Shown here in pieces: positions 16,904 to 24,971 of a stretch of DNA of 64,000 nucleotides. A program made the translations under genes and the position numbers. The stretch lies in NCBI GenBank assembly GCA_003241055.1, contig QFOD01000004.1, positions 248,001 to 312,000 on the forward strand, in the 5' to 3' direction. A model generated the notes under the pieces. The model was not told the origin of the DNA, did no database searches, and was given only the letters and a program-made list of their open reading frames with translations. Source of the stretch: Roseateles depolymerans (lineage in GTDB: Bacteria > Pseudomonadota > Gammaproteobacteria > Burkholderiales > Burkholderiaceae_C). Each line of letters opens with the position of its first letter. The first letter of the stretch is position 1.

Positions 16904-17788
16904 ATGTTGAGCCGCCCGGTCCGTTTCGAGAGCCAGGGCGAGACGCTGGCAGGCGTGCTGCTGACCCCAGGCGAGGCGCGTGCGCCGTTGCCGGCGCTGG
17001 TGGTGGCCGGTGCGTGGTTCACGGTGAAGGAGCAGATGCCGCTGCGCTATGCCCAGGAGATGGCCGTACGGGGCTATGCGGTGCTGGCCTTCGACTTTCG
17101 CGGCTTCGGCGAAAGTGGCGGTGCGCTGAGGCAGCGCGAAACCCCGGCGAACAAGGTGGCCGATCTCGTCGCAGCGGCGGCCTACCTGGCCGGGCGACCG
17201 GAGGTCGATGCGCGTCGTGTCGGCGCCCTGGGCATCTGTGCCGGCGCCGGTTATGTGGTGCATGCGGCCGCGCAGGCGCCGGTGTTGCGCGCGGTGGCCG
17301 TGGTGGCACCGTGGTTACAGGACCGGGCCATCGTCGAAGCGGTGTACGGCGGTGCCGCGGGCGTTCAGGCGCTGCGCGAACGGGGGTTGGCCGCCCGCGC
17401 CGAGCAGGCTCGGACCGGCCGGCAGGCCTTCGTGCCGGCGGCCAGTCTGGAGGATGAGCGGGCGCTGATGTTCGGTGCGCCGTACTACACGGAGCCGGGT
17501 CGCGGCGTGATCCCGGCCTGGCGCAACGAGGCCGACCTCGCCTTCTGGCCTGACTGGCTGGACTTCGACAGCCTGGCTGCCGCACCAGGGATGCGCCAGC
17601 CTTTTGCGATGGTGCACGCCGAGACCGCGGCGGTGCCACAGGGAGCGCATGCCTTCTTCGATGCCGTGAGTGTCCCGAAGCGGCAGCTCTGGCTGGATGG
17701 AATGACACAGTTCGACTTCTACGATGTTGACGCCCCGGTTCGTGAGGCCGGCGACTTTGCGGACCTGCACTTTCAGCGATACCTGTGA
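16904..17788 (+). CDS. Alpha/beta hydrolase with a cysteine at the nucleophile position
   Basis: The 294-residue protein shows an alpha/beta hydrolase core: VLAFDFRGFGESGG, the nucleophile elbow GICAGAG with Cys112, and PFAMVHAETAAVPQGAHAFFDA near the catalytic acid. A Cys elbow is found in dienelactone hydrolases and in many YcjY-like proteins. The expected late histidine is not obvious, since the region after LWLDG reads MTQFDFYD, so activity may be unusual. The start could be the ATG at 16904 or a GTG at 16889 overlapping the previous stop. It follows the SnoaL-like gene closely. Confidence 0.8.
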   Translation: MLSRPVRFESQGETLAGVLLTPGEARAPLPALVVAGAWFTVKEQMPLRYAQEMAVRGYAVLAFDFRGFGESGGALRQRETPANKVADLVAAAAYLAGRPEVDARRVGALGICAGAGYVVHAAAQAPVLRAVAVVAPWLQDRAIVEAVYGGAAGVQALRERGLAARAEQARTGRQAFVPAASLEDERALMFGAPYYTEPGRGVIPAWRNEADLAFWPDWLDFDSLAAAPGMRQPFAMVHAETAAVPQGAHAFFDAVSVPKRQLWLDGMTQFDFYDVDAPVREAGDFADLHFQRYL

Positions 17789-17927
17789 TGCCAGATCTCG
17801 TTCATCAGCCTCAGCGAGCCTCGGGGCCAGCCGACCGCAGGCTGCAAGCGTCTGCGTGGGCCGGGGCATGCCCTTGAAGCCGGCCTGGGCCCAGCAGCCT
17901 CCGTCCGGTTCGCCGGGCGGCTGAGGC

Positions 17928-18755
17928 ATGGCGAGTGCGGCGCAACAGTGTGGTTGGCGGGCGTGGCTGGCGGCGCGCCCAGTGGCGGTCTATTACGCGC
18001 TGACCTTGCTGATGTCCTGGGGCTACTGGCTCGGCCTGCTGGCGCAGGGGCTGCAGGTCGCCCCGGGCACGGGTGTGTCTCACTTCCCGGGCCTGCTGGC
18101 ACCCCTGCTGGCGGCCCTGCTGACCACGGCGCTGGGGTCAGGACGTGCGGGTCTGAGGGCCTTCATGGGCCGGCTGTTGCGCCGGCCGCCGTGGCCCGCC
18201 TGGGGCTGGGCGCTGTCGCCGCTGCTGCTGGGCGCGGCGGTGTTCGGCCTGCTGGCCGCAGCGGGGCATGGGTGGCCGGCGCTGCATGACTTTGCCCGCT
18301 TTCCAGGCCTGCCGACCGACTGGCCGGTGGCCGCGGTGTTTGCGGTGGTGCTGCTGGTCAACGGCCTGGGCGAGGAGGGCGGCTGGCGCGGTTTCCTGCT
18401 TGGGCAACTGCAGCAGCGTCATGGACGATTCGGGGCCGCGTGGCGGGTGGCGGCACTATGGGCGTTCTGGCATGCGCCGCTGTTCTGGCTGAACCAGAGC
18501 ATGCAGGCGCTGCTCGGGCTCACGCTGCTGGGCTGGCTGTTCGGGCTGCTGTGCGGTTCTTTCGTGCTGGCCGATGTGCATCGGCGCAGCGCGGGAGCGC
18601 TGCTGCCCGTGGCGGTCTGGCATGCGGGCTACAACCTCATGGTCGCGTCAGCTGCGGGGGCAGGTCTTGCCGCCGCGCTGATCAGTGCGCCGGTGATGGC
18701 CTGGGGCATCGCCGTCGCGAGGGACTGGTGGCGTGAGGGCGGCACCAGTCCCTGA
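17928..18755 (+). CDS. CPBP-family intramembrane metalloprotease (CAAX/Abi type)
   Basis: The 275-residue protein has about eight membrane segments and the three CPBP motifs in order: NGLGEEGGWRGFLLGQL (EE...R), FWHAPLFW and WHAGYNLMVA. These form the glutamate/histidine zinc site of intramembrane proteases related to Rce1 and to bacteriocin immunity proteins. Substrates are unknown. The preceding 139 bp carries no gene. A 10-bp inverted repeat covers its last codons at 18721-18752. Confidence 0.85.
   Translation: MASAAQQCGWRAWLAARPVAVYYALTLLMSWGYWLGLLAQGLQVAPGTGVSHFPGLLAPLLAALLTTALGSGRAGLRAFMGRLLRRPPWPAWGWALSPLLLGAAVFGLLAAAGHGWPALHDFARFPGLPTDWPVAAVFAVVLLVNGLGEEGGWRGFLLGQLQQRHGRFGAAWRVAALWAFWHAPLFWLNQSMQALLGLTLLGWLFGLLCGSFVLADVHRRSAGALLPVAVWHAGYNLMVASAAGAGLAAALISAPVMAWGIAVARDWWREGGTSP
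18721..18752. repeat. Inverted repeat over the end of the CPBP protease gene
   Basis: GGGACTGGTG at 18721-18730 and CACCAGTCCC at 18743-18752 are exact reverse complements separated by 12 bases. It is followed at 18751-18762 by a 12-bp palindrome containing both convergent stop codons. With no T-run, it may be a weak bidirectional terminator or an RNA-stabilising hairpin. Confidence 0.45.
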
Positions 18756-18757
18756 GC

Positions 18758-19465
18758 TCAGGCGGCGCGCTGCCGGCGACGACGCACCCACCCGGCCAGG
18801 CCGCCCAGGCCCAGCAGCAGCGAGGCGCCGGTGGACGGCTCGGGCACGGCGCTGATGGACACGTTGTCGATGGAGATGGAGCCCGGATCGGTGGTGATGT
18901 AGGCGCTGCCGGCGTTGAAGAGAGACAGCGCGATGTCGCCGGATACGGGGGCGGTGAAGTAGGTGGTGAGCTCGGTGAAGGCGATCACGTCGCCATAGGG
19001 CCCGCCCAGCGGCACGTTGTAGACGGTGTCCAGGTAGACAGTGGAGCCACCGTCGGAAAACATCACTTCCAGCTGAGGCGCCTTGCCGCCGTCGGAGTCG
19101 GCCACGTACAGCGTCAGGGCGTAGGTCTGGCCGGCGACGAAGTCCGACAGCACCTGCGACACACCGGCGCGAAAGCCTGTGCTGATCGGATCCAGGCCGA
19201 CGTACTGGTTGCCGAAGGGTGTGACGCCGTACCAGTCGCCATTACCGTCCTGGATGTTGCCCGACACCAGTGCGATCGGGCCATGGAAGGTCTTGATCCA
19301 GCCGGTGATGGTGCCGGTGGATTTGCCGGGAGCGGCCAGCACCGGGCCTTCGAAGCTGCCGTTGACGATGCTCGGGTCAGCGAAGGCGCTGGCTGACGCC
19401 AGTAGTGCAGCGGTCAGCGTGGCCGGGCGTGATGAACGACGGAGGAACGAGATAAGTGGATGCAT
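18758..19465 (-). CDS. PEP-CTERM sorted extracellular protein
   Basis: The 235-residue protein carries a signal peptide ending near ASASAFA and a C-terminal PEP-CTERM signal: VPEPSTGASLLLG, a hydrophobic stretch and RRRRQRAA. In such proteins an exosortase cleaves at the PEP motif and the product goes to the exopolymer or cell surface. The body begins DPSIVNGSFEGP and has a beta-rich fold like the GEVED/DUF642-type domains seen in many PEP-CTERM proteins. The ATG at 19465 is chosen to give a compact signal peptide; no clear ribosome binding site precedes it. No exosortase gene lies in the window. Confidence 0.87.
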   Translation of the reverse strand: MHPLISFLRRSSRPATLTAALLASASAFADPSIVNGSFEGPVLAAPGKSTGTITGWIKTFHGPIALVSGNIQDGNGDWYGVTPFGNQYVGLDPISTGFRAGVSQVLSDFVAGQTYALTLYVADSDGGKAPQLEVMFSDGGSTVYLDTVYNVPLGGPYGDVIAFTELTTYFTAPVSGDIALSLFNAGSAYITTDPGSISIDNVSISAVPEPSTGASLLLGLGGLAGWVRRRRQRAA

Positions 19466-19770
19466 GGGAGGTTGCCGTGAGGCTCGTGGATGGACGGAGG
19501 CCGCAACGATCCCCCGGATGCGAGGCCACCTTGGGCGGCCCCTGACGGGAGGCGCAACGGAACTCCTGGGCAAGGGCGACACCCGGCCCGAAACGGGGGC
19601 GGCGTTGCCTCGTCGGGCGCCGGTGTCAGCGAAACCCCAATGTAGTAAATGTTTGCTGGTGTTATCACTGGTGATATTACGGATGTGAATGGATTGGCCG
19701 CCGCATTCGGCGGGCGGCTCGTGGGATCGGGCTCGCGGATGGAGGTTGCGCGGGGCTGACCGGCCTGGGC
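19466..19770. other. Intergenic region upstream of the PEP-CTERM gene
   Basis: These 305 bp lie between two minus-strand genes and contain no supported gene. The part near 19640-19680 is AT-rich and includes the dyad TATCAC-TG-GTGATA at 19663-19676, a perfect 6-bp inverted repeat. It is a candidate operator for the downstream PEP-CTERM gene. I could not assign -35/-10 or sigma-54 elements with confidence. Confidence 0.4.
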
Positions 19771-20691
19771 TCAGGGCGGCGAGCTGGCTGCCGGCTGGAC
19801 CGGCCTCGGGGCCGTGGTCGACACATAGGATTTGCCGCGCACCGAGGTGTAGGCCGACTGCTCGGCCATCTCCAGCAGCTTGGTGGTCATCACGCTCAGG
19901 GGAATCTGGTCGCCGACATCGATGGCGGTGGCCTTGGGGTCGGCGTACTTGATGTTGTCCAGTTGCTGCTTGGTGGCCAGCACCTCCAGCGTGCGCGCAT
20001 CCAGCGTGATGCGCTGGAAGTACATGTAGGTGGCCAGGTAGGTGTAGGAATGGCCGACCTTGCCGGTATGGGGGTCGACGGTCTTGTAGTCGGACTCCTG
20101 CTCCGGCGCCTGATCCACCGTCGCGGCACTGGCATCGGTGTTGATGTTCCAGTCCACCGGGATGGCGCCGTTGGACAGCGGCTGCACATAGAAGCCCACG
20201 CCGGACAGCTTGCGGCCCATGCCCGAGGTGGCTTCATAGAAATAGCTCGGCAGGATGGCTTCGATGCGGTCCCAGCGGGCACGCTCCGGCAGGCTCGTCA
20301 GGTGGGCTCGCAACGCCGCCAGCACGATGGCCTCGCGCTCGCTGCCCCGGGCCTCGGCCAGGCGCTGCTTCACGTCGGCCGGTGCGGTCCAGGCCAGCAG
20401 GATGCGCCGCGTCTGCGGTTCTTCATCCTCCAGCGCCCGGTCGAGCCCGCGCAGCACCGAGTAGTTGAGGGCCTGGCTGTTCAGGGCAAAGCTCTTGCGG
20501 CTGAAGGGCTCGATGTTGGTGCCGGTGCTGGGCCGCTGGCGCACCACGTCGAGCTGGTCGCCGATGGCAGCCACCAGGGCGACCGTCGGTACACGCGCCG
20601 GTGCTGCGCCGTCCGCCGGCGCGGGGGGCTGGGCCTCGATGGAGCCGGCAGAACACAAGATGGCGATGCAGAGCAGTTTCCTCACGTGCAT
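19771..20691 (-). CDS. Unknown secreted protein, paralogue of the product of 52343-53146
   Basis: The 306-residue protein has a signal peptide (MHVRKLLCIAILCSAGSIEA) and no recognised domain. It shares with the protein at 52343-53146 a spaced motif GD-x8-P-x2-G-x4-P (here starting at residue 44: GDQLDVVRQRPSTGTNIEP). A similar helix follows (SVLRGLDRAL here, ALQAIDQAL there). A later block reads FYVQPLSNGAIPVDWNI and LATYMYFQRITLDARTLEVL, suggesting a beta-rich core. The start has a CGGAG site. It lies alone, divergent from the BTAD regulator. Function unknown. Confidence 0.75.
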   Translation of the reverse strand: MHVRKLLCIAILCSAGSIEAQPPAPADGAAPARVPTVALVAAIGDQLDVVRQRPSTGTNIEPFSRKSFALNSQALNYSVLRGLDRALEDEEPQTRRILLAWTAPADVKQRLAEARGSEREAIVLAALRAHLTSLPERARWDRIEAILPSYFYEATSGMGRKLSGVGFYVQPLSNGAIPVDWNINTDASAATVDQAPEQESDYKTVDPHTGKVGHSYTYLATYMYFQRITLDARTLEVLATKQQLDNIKYADPKATAIDVGDQIPLSVMTTKLLEMAEQSAYTSVRGKSYVSTTAPRPVQPAASSPP

Positions 20692-20938
20692 TTCTCCGGG
20701 TGGCGGGGAGTCATCATGACTGATTGATTATGTCGGCTGCCCGGCGAGTTGTGTCCTGATACCTGCAGGCTGATGCTTGTGATGACAGCGTGGAGCACGC
20801 CGGCCAGGTCTGGCGCCGTGAGTGACGGGCCGGTCTTGCCTCGAGGCTGCTCGCCCGGGCGGCGTTCAGCCCGGCGGATATCGCACTGGAGGCGCTGGTT
20901 TACCAGAGCCCCCTAAGATCCGCGCCGTTGTATTCCAG
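20692..20938. other. Divergent promoter region, unknown secreted protein / BTAD regulator
   Basis: These 247 bp separate divergent genes. An odd-length dyad AGTCAT-C-ATGACT (20709-20721) followed by an AT-rich stretch TGATTGATTATG lies 18 bp from the secreted protein's start. It could be an operator or part of its promoter. No gene is supported here. Confidence 0.35.
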
Positions 20939-22990
20939 ATGACAGGACCCGTGGCTTCTTCGTCGGATCAGCCGGGAGCTGCGAGCCCGGCGGGCGGGCT
21001 CGTCCTGTCGGCAGCAGAGCGTCTGGCGCAGACGTTGGACAGTGCCCACCGGGGTGAATGGCCGGCCTGGGCGGGGTTCGCCGCACTGCATGCCCATGGG
21101 CTGCATCTCGGTGATCGAGCCCTGGCTCTGCAGGCCATGGCCGGCTTGATGCTGACGGGCCAGCATTTCCGGCGCTTCGAGCGCTTCGAGGAGGGGCTGG
21201 CGGCATTGACGGCCGACGACGCCGGCGTCGTGACGCTCGACGCCACGCAGGAACTGCTGGTGCTGAACGCGCGCCTGCTGGGCCTGCTGTTGTGCAGTCC
21301 GCTGGATCCGGCCATCGAGGGCTGCGCGACGCGATTGCAGGCGTTGATCGAGCAGGGGCTGGATGTCAACCTGACGCTGGCCGCAGCCCGCACGTTGATC
21401 TACTACTTCGAGCCCCGCAATCTGCGCGACCCGGCCCTGCGCGTGCAGGCGGTGATCGCCCCTCGCATGGCCGAGCCTGCGGCCACGCCCTACCGGCAGG
21501 CGCGCTGGCTGCACATGTGGCGCATCTGTGCGCACTACGGGCGGCAGCCGCATCTGGCGGCCAGGGCGCTGGAGCAGCTGTTCGAGATTGCGAAACGGCA
21601 CCGGCTGAGGGATGTGGAGTTCCTGGCCGTGCTGGTGGAGGCCCAGAACGCGCTGCCTCACGGCGACATTGCTGCCGCACGCTCGGCCATCGAGCGTGCG
21701 CAGACGCTGCTCGACCCGAGCCAGCTGGGCGAGCTGCTGCTGCTGGAACTTGAGAAGACCCGGCTGGCCTTCATGCGTCGTGAGAAGGCCTCGGCGCTGC
21801 ACCACGCGTCGCGTGCGCGCTGGCTGTGCGACGAGGTTCGCATGCCGCTGGCCATGCGCTGGCCTTATGCCGTCAATGAGGCCTTTGCGCAGCTGCTGGG
21901 CGAGGACTACGAGGCCGGTCGTGCGACGCTGCAGGCTCTCGCCGGGTCGACGCCGCCGGGCTATGCGCAGGAGGTCGGTGCCATGCTGGAGGGCATTGAC
22001 GCCTTTCTGGCCGTGCGCGACGCGCGGCCCGATGCCGAGGAGCGCATCCGGGCCCTGTGGGAAGGGCTGCGTCGCCGGGGCAGCTACGACTTCTTCGACC
22101 ATCTCCCCGAGTTCTGCGGGCGCCTGTGCGTGCTGGCGCTGGAGCGCGACATCGAGACGGACTTCGTGCGCAGCCTGATCAGCAAGTGCGAGCTTGCCGC
22201 CCCGGAGCATGCGCCGGCCAGTTGGCCATGGCCGTTGCGCATTCAGGCCTTGGGCGGGTTTGCCGTCTGGTGCCATGGCGAGCCGCTGGCGGCGCAGGGC
22301 AAGGCGCAGCGCAAGCCCCTGGCCCTGCTGCAGACGCTGGTGGCGCTGGAGGCCTTCGATGAGGAGCGCGCCGTCGAGGTGGCTCACCTCGTCGAGCTGC
22401 TGTGGCCCGACCTGGAGGCCGCGGCGCCGAAGTCGTCGTTCGAGATGAGCCTGTCGCGCCTGCGCAAGTGGCTGGGTGTCGAGCAGGCCTTGAAGCTTGC
22501 CAACGGCCGGCTCTCGCTGAACGCGCGCCTGGTGTGGTGCGATGTCGACGCCTTCGAGCGTGCCTGCGCGGCGCTGCAGCACAGCCTGCGGCCGCATGCC
22601 GATGCCACCGCACTGCCCACTCAGCTGCGCGACCTGATCCGGCTCTACCGCGGGCCCCTGTTCGGCAATGCCGTACTGGAACCCTGGCTCAGGCAGGCCC
22701 GCGAGCGCAATGGGCTGCGCTTCACCCGCTCGGTGCGCGACGCCGGGGCGCACCTCGAGACGGCCCAGGACTGGAATGCCGCGCTCAGCCTGTATGAGGC
22801 GGGCCTGGCGCAGGATCTCTCCGCCGAAACCCTGCATCTGGCGCTGATCCGCTGCCAGCTCGCCCTGGGGCGCGACAACGAGGCGCGTCGCGCCCTGGCG
22901 CGTTGCGAGGCGTTGCTGGGCATCGAGCTGGCCGGCCTGCCTGAGGCAGCGCTGAGCCTGCGGGCCACGCGGGTGATGCCGCTGCGCTGA
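20939..22990 (+). CDS. Large transcriptional regulator with winged helix and BTAD domain (SARP-like)
   Basis: The 683-residue protein has a long helical-repeat N-terminal part (about residues 1-440, TPR-like, with YFEPRNLRDP and RMAEPAATPYRQARWLHMWR). After it comes an OmpR-like winged helix beginning WPLRIQALGGFAVWCHGEPL. A bacterial transcriptional activation domain (BTAD) completes it: LVWCDVDAFERAC, LIRLYRGPLFGN, WNAALSLYEAGLAQDLSAETLHLALIRC. The order is reversed relative to Streptomyces SARPs, where the DNA-binding part is N-terminal. Such proteins occur in Burkholderiales and respond to unknown signals. The ATG at 20939 is chosen; no strong ribosome binding site is evident. A PEP-CTERM gene follows. 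Confidence 0.82.
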   Translation: MTGPVASSSDQPGAASPAGGLVLSAAERLAQTLDSAHRGEWPAWAGFAALHAHGLHLGDRALALQAMAGLMLTGQHFRRFERFEEGLAALTADDAGVVTLDATQELLVLNARLLGLLLCSPLDPAIEGCATRLQALIEQGLDVNLTLAAARTLIYYFEPRNLRDPALRVQAVIAPRMAEPAATPYRQARWLHMWRICAHYGRQPHLAARALEQLFEIAKRHRLRDVEFLAVLVEAQNALPHGDIAAARSAIERAQTLLDPSQLGELLLLELEKTRLAFMRREKASALHHASRARWLCDEVRMPLAMRWPYAVNEAFAQLLGEDYEAGRATLQALAGSTPPGYAQEVGAMLEGIDAFLAVRDARPDAEERIRALWEGLRRRGSYDFFDHLPEFCGRLCVLALERDIETDFVRSLISKCELAAPEHAPASWPWPLRIQALGGFAVWCHGEPLAAQGKAQRKPLALLQTLVALEAFDEERAVEVAHLVELLWPDLEAAAPKSSFEMSLSRLRKWLGVEQALKLANGRLSLNARLVWCDVDAFERACAALQHSLRPHADATALPTQLRDLIRLYRGPLFGNAVLEPWLRQARERNGLRFTRSVRDAGAHLETAQDWNAALSLYEAGLAQDLSAETLHLALIRCQLALGRDNEARRALARCEALLGIELAGLPEAALSLRATRVMPLR

Positions 22991-23158
22991 GTCCGGGTTG
23001 GCCCGGCCCCGCGACCGCGGGGGCGCCGCCGCCAGGTTGGGCATCCGTGAGCGGTCCGCGCCGGTCGCTTCCTAGCATTGGTCCAGCCCCGAGCCAGGCG
23101 CAAAGCGCCGCCAACCCCGTTGGGCGAGGGCTTCCGTCATACCTCGGAGATTGTTCTC

Positions 23159-23935
23159 ATGAAGCTTGCTTTCTCGCTGGCCGGCCTGGCCGGCGCCGTT
23201 CTTTCCTGCAGCGCGCTGGCCATCACCCCTGGAAGTTCCACGCTGTCGGACTTCAGCGACGGTACCGACGGCTGGTTCGGCCGCGTCGGCGTGCCCGCGG
23301 CAGGCACCACCACCTGGGACACGACGCTGGGCAATGAGGCGCCGTCGCTGCATACCGTCTACAACGACTTCCTGAAGGTTGGCCTGCGCTACTACACCGA
23401 CAGCAGCGCATTCACCGGCGACTTCACGCAGGCCCAGTCCATCACGCTGAGCCTGGACATCAATCCCATCCGCATGGCGGTGGGGGCGTCTGGTGCCTCG
23501 GTCCCCAAGGACATCTATCTCGACCTGCTCGACTTCGACCACCCGGCCGATGGCTACGACGCATCCTTCGTCAGCTTCAAGCTCGGCACCTTGACCGAAG
23601 GCACCGGCTGGCAAACCCTGACGGTCACGTTGAACGCGACCGGCTCGGCGACGCTGCCCGATGGCTGGACCGCGGTGGACGCGAGAGGTAACCCGACGAT
23701 GGCCAGCGACATGAGCTTTGCCCAGCTGCTGTCGGGGATCGACGAGATCGCCTTCCGCATCCCTGCAACCCGCTCCGGCAGTGCGGTCGCCTACGATGTT
23801 GCGGTGGACAACATCTCGATCAGCTCCATCGCCGCGGTGCCGGAGCCGACCTCTGCCGCACTGCTGCTGACCGGGCTGGCCGCGGTGGGCCTGCGACGGC
23901 GCGCGGCTGCACGCCCGGCTTCGGCCGGGCAGTGA
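23159..23935 (+). CDS. PEP-CTERM sorted extracellular protein
   Basis: The 258-residue protein has a signal peptide (MKLAFSLAGLAGAVLSCSALA) and a C-terminal sorting signal VPEPTSAALLLTGLAAVGLRRR. The body (GSSTLSDFSDGTDGWFGRVG, later AVAYDVAVDNISISS) looks like a beta-sandwich carbohydrate-binding or laminin-G-like module; this is inference. The start has a GGAGA site 8 bases upstream. A strong rho-independent terminator follows at 23964. It is 168 bp downstream of the BTAD regulator and may be its target. Confidence 0.88.
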   Translation: MKLAFSLAGLAGAVLSCSALAITPGSSTLSDFSDGTDGWFGRVGVPAAGTTTWDTTLGNEAPSLHTVYNDFLKVGLRYYTDSSAFTGDFTQAQSITLSLDINPIRMAVGASGASVPKDIYLDLLDFDHPADGYDASFVSFKLGTLTEGTGWQTLTVTLNATGSATLPDGWTAVDARGNPTMASDMSFAQLLSGIDEIAFRIPATRSGSAVAYDVAVDNISISSIAAVPEPTSAALLLTGLAAVGLRRRAAARPASAGQ

Positions 23936-23963
23936 ATACGCCCGGTGGCTTGACCTGACGAAG

Positions 23964-23991
23964 CGGCCCCAGCAGGGGCCGTTCCTTTTTT
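23964..23991 (+). terminator. Rho-independent terminator after the PEP-CTERM gene
   Basis: CGGCCCC (23964-23970), loop AGCA, GGGGCCG (23975-23981), then TTCCTTTTTT. A perfect 7-bp GC stem with a T-rich tail, placed 28 bases after the stop codon. Confidence 0.85.
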
Positions 23992-24149
23992 CGAATGAGC
24001 TGTTGAGCGGTGAGACAGGCGCGGATGCGGCGGGAAGGGCCTCCGCCTCGCGTTTGCCCCCTGCAGCTTCGCGCCCTAGTTCACACCTGGCCCCAGTGTT
24101 CGGAGGCCTTTTTCCGTGTAGTGAAACAAGCAGTCGATAGAGTCGCGGC

Positions 24150-24866
24150 ATGCCCTCTCATCTGGACCTGCTGGAGCTTGGCGCCGCGCCGGACGCAGCG
24201 GCGCTGAAGAGCCGTCTCGAGCGAGTAGCGGCCAAGCTGGGCTATGGCCTGTCTGGCGGCACACTGATTCGTGGCCGACTGTCGTCGGGCCGGGCGGCCG
24301 TGCATTCGTTCGGCAACCACCCGGAAGCGTTTCTGGAGGCGTCCAGATCGCTGGACAACGCCTTGCGCGATCCGCTGATGGCCCGGCTGCAGGCCGAGCC
24401 GGGCTGTGTGGTCTATGACCAGCAGCTCTACACGGCCGCGGGCAGCGCCGACCTGTGGGAGCTGCAGGCACGCTTCGGCTACCGGGCGGGCATGGCGGTG
24501 GCGCTGCACGAGCTGTCGCATGCGGAGATCTTCATCTTCGGCGTGGATGGCGATGCGGTGCCCACGGACCCCGCCGAGCGGCTGCGGCTGGAGATCGGGC
24601 TTCGCATGGTGGCCCTGCATGCGCAGGCAGCGGCGTTGCGCATCTACACCCCGGAGGGCGCGGCGGCAAATGCGCTCAGCGACCTCGAGGCCGAGTCGCT
24701 GCGTTGGGCTGCCGGCGGATGCTCGGTGTGGATGACGGCCGAGAAGATGAGCGTCAGCGAGGCCGCCGTGATGCACCTGCAGCGCGAGGCCAGCCGCAAG
24801 CTGGGGGCCCACAGCGTGCCCATGGCCGTCGCGCGTGCGATGGAAAGCGGTTTCATCGCACCCTGA
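24150..24866 (+). CDS. LuxR-family autoinducer-binding transcriptional regulator (solo, no luxI seen)
   Basis: The 238-residue protein has the two-domain LuxR plan. Residues about 15-165 form an autoinducer-binding domain (LGYGLSGGTLIRG, NALRDPLMARLQAEPGCVVYDQQLY, LWELQARFGYRAGMAVALHE, FIFGVDGD). Residues about 172-235 form the helix-turn-helix (LSDLEAESLRWAAGGCSVWMTAEKMSVSEAAVMHLQREASRKLGA). The ligand-pocket tryptophan and aspartates of acyl-homoserine-lactone receptors are only partly matched, so the ligand is uncertain. No luxI homologue is within the window. A lux-box-like dyad and an 18-codon peptide gene lie directly downstream on the same strand. Confidence 0.87.
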   Translation: MPSHLDLLELGAAPDAAALKSRLERVAAKLGYGLSGGTLIRGRLSSGRAAVHSFGNHPEAFLEASRSLDNALRDPLMARLQAEPGCVVYDQQLYTAAGSADLWELQARFGYRAGMAVALHELSHAEIFIFGVDGDAVPTDPAERLRLEIGLRMVALHAQAAALRIYTPEGAAANALSDLEAESLRWAAGGCSVWMTAEKMSVSEAAVMHLQREASRKLGAHSVPMAVARAMESGFIAP

Positions 24867-24895
24867 TGGGCAGATAAGCGCCGGTTATTCCCCGG

Positions 24896-24915
24896 CTTTG
24901 TCCCTGCAGACAAGG
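24896..24915 (+). promoter_or_regulatory. lux-box-like dyad upstream of the small peptide gene
   Basis: The 20-mer contains TTGTC (24898-24902) and GACAA (24909-24913), a perfect 5-bp inverted repeat with a 6-bp spacer. That is the same geometry as the CTGTA-N6-TACAG core of lux boxes. Two further short dyads follow: GCCAA-AG-TTGGC (24925-24936) and GGCCA-TG-TGGCC (24940-24951). If it were centred at -42.5, transcription would begin near 24948, giving a leader of about 24 bases with the peptide's ribosome binding site. No good -10 box is visible. Recognition by the adjacent LuxR protein is inferred. Confidence 0.45.
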
Positions 24916-24971
24916 CGTTGGGCTGCCAAAGTTGGCGCAGGCCATGTGGCCTTCACTTTGGGAGTATTCAA

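Noticed and set aside
23040..23060. A GG-N10-GC sequence upstream of the PEP-CTERM gene at 23159 as a sigma-54 promoter.
   Set aside because: Only the GG/GC spacing fits; the rest of the -24 and -12 elements does not match.
24896..24915. Reading the dyad as a rho-independent terminator of the luxR-type gene.
   Set aside because: The stem is only five pairs with a six-base loop and no T-run follows; the lux-box geometry fits better.
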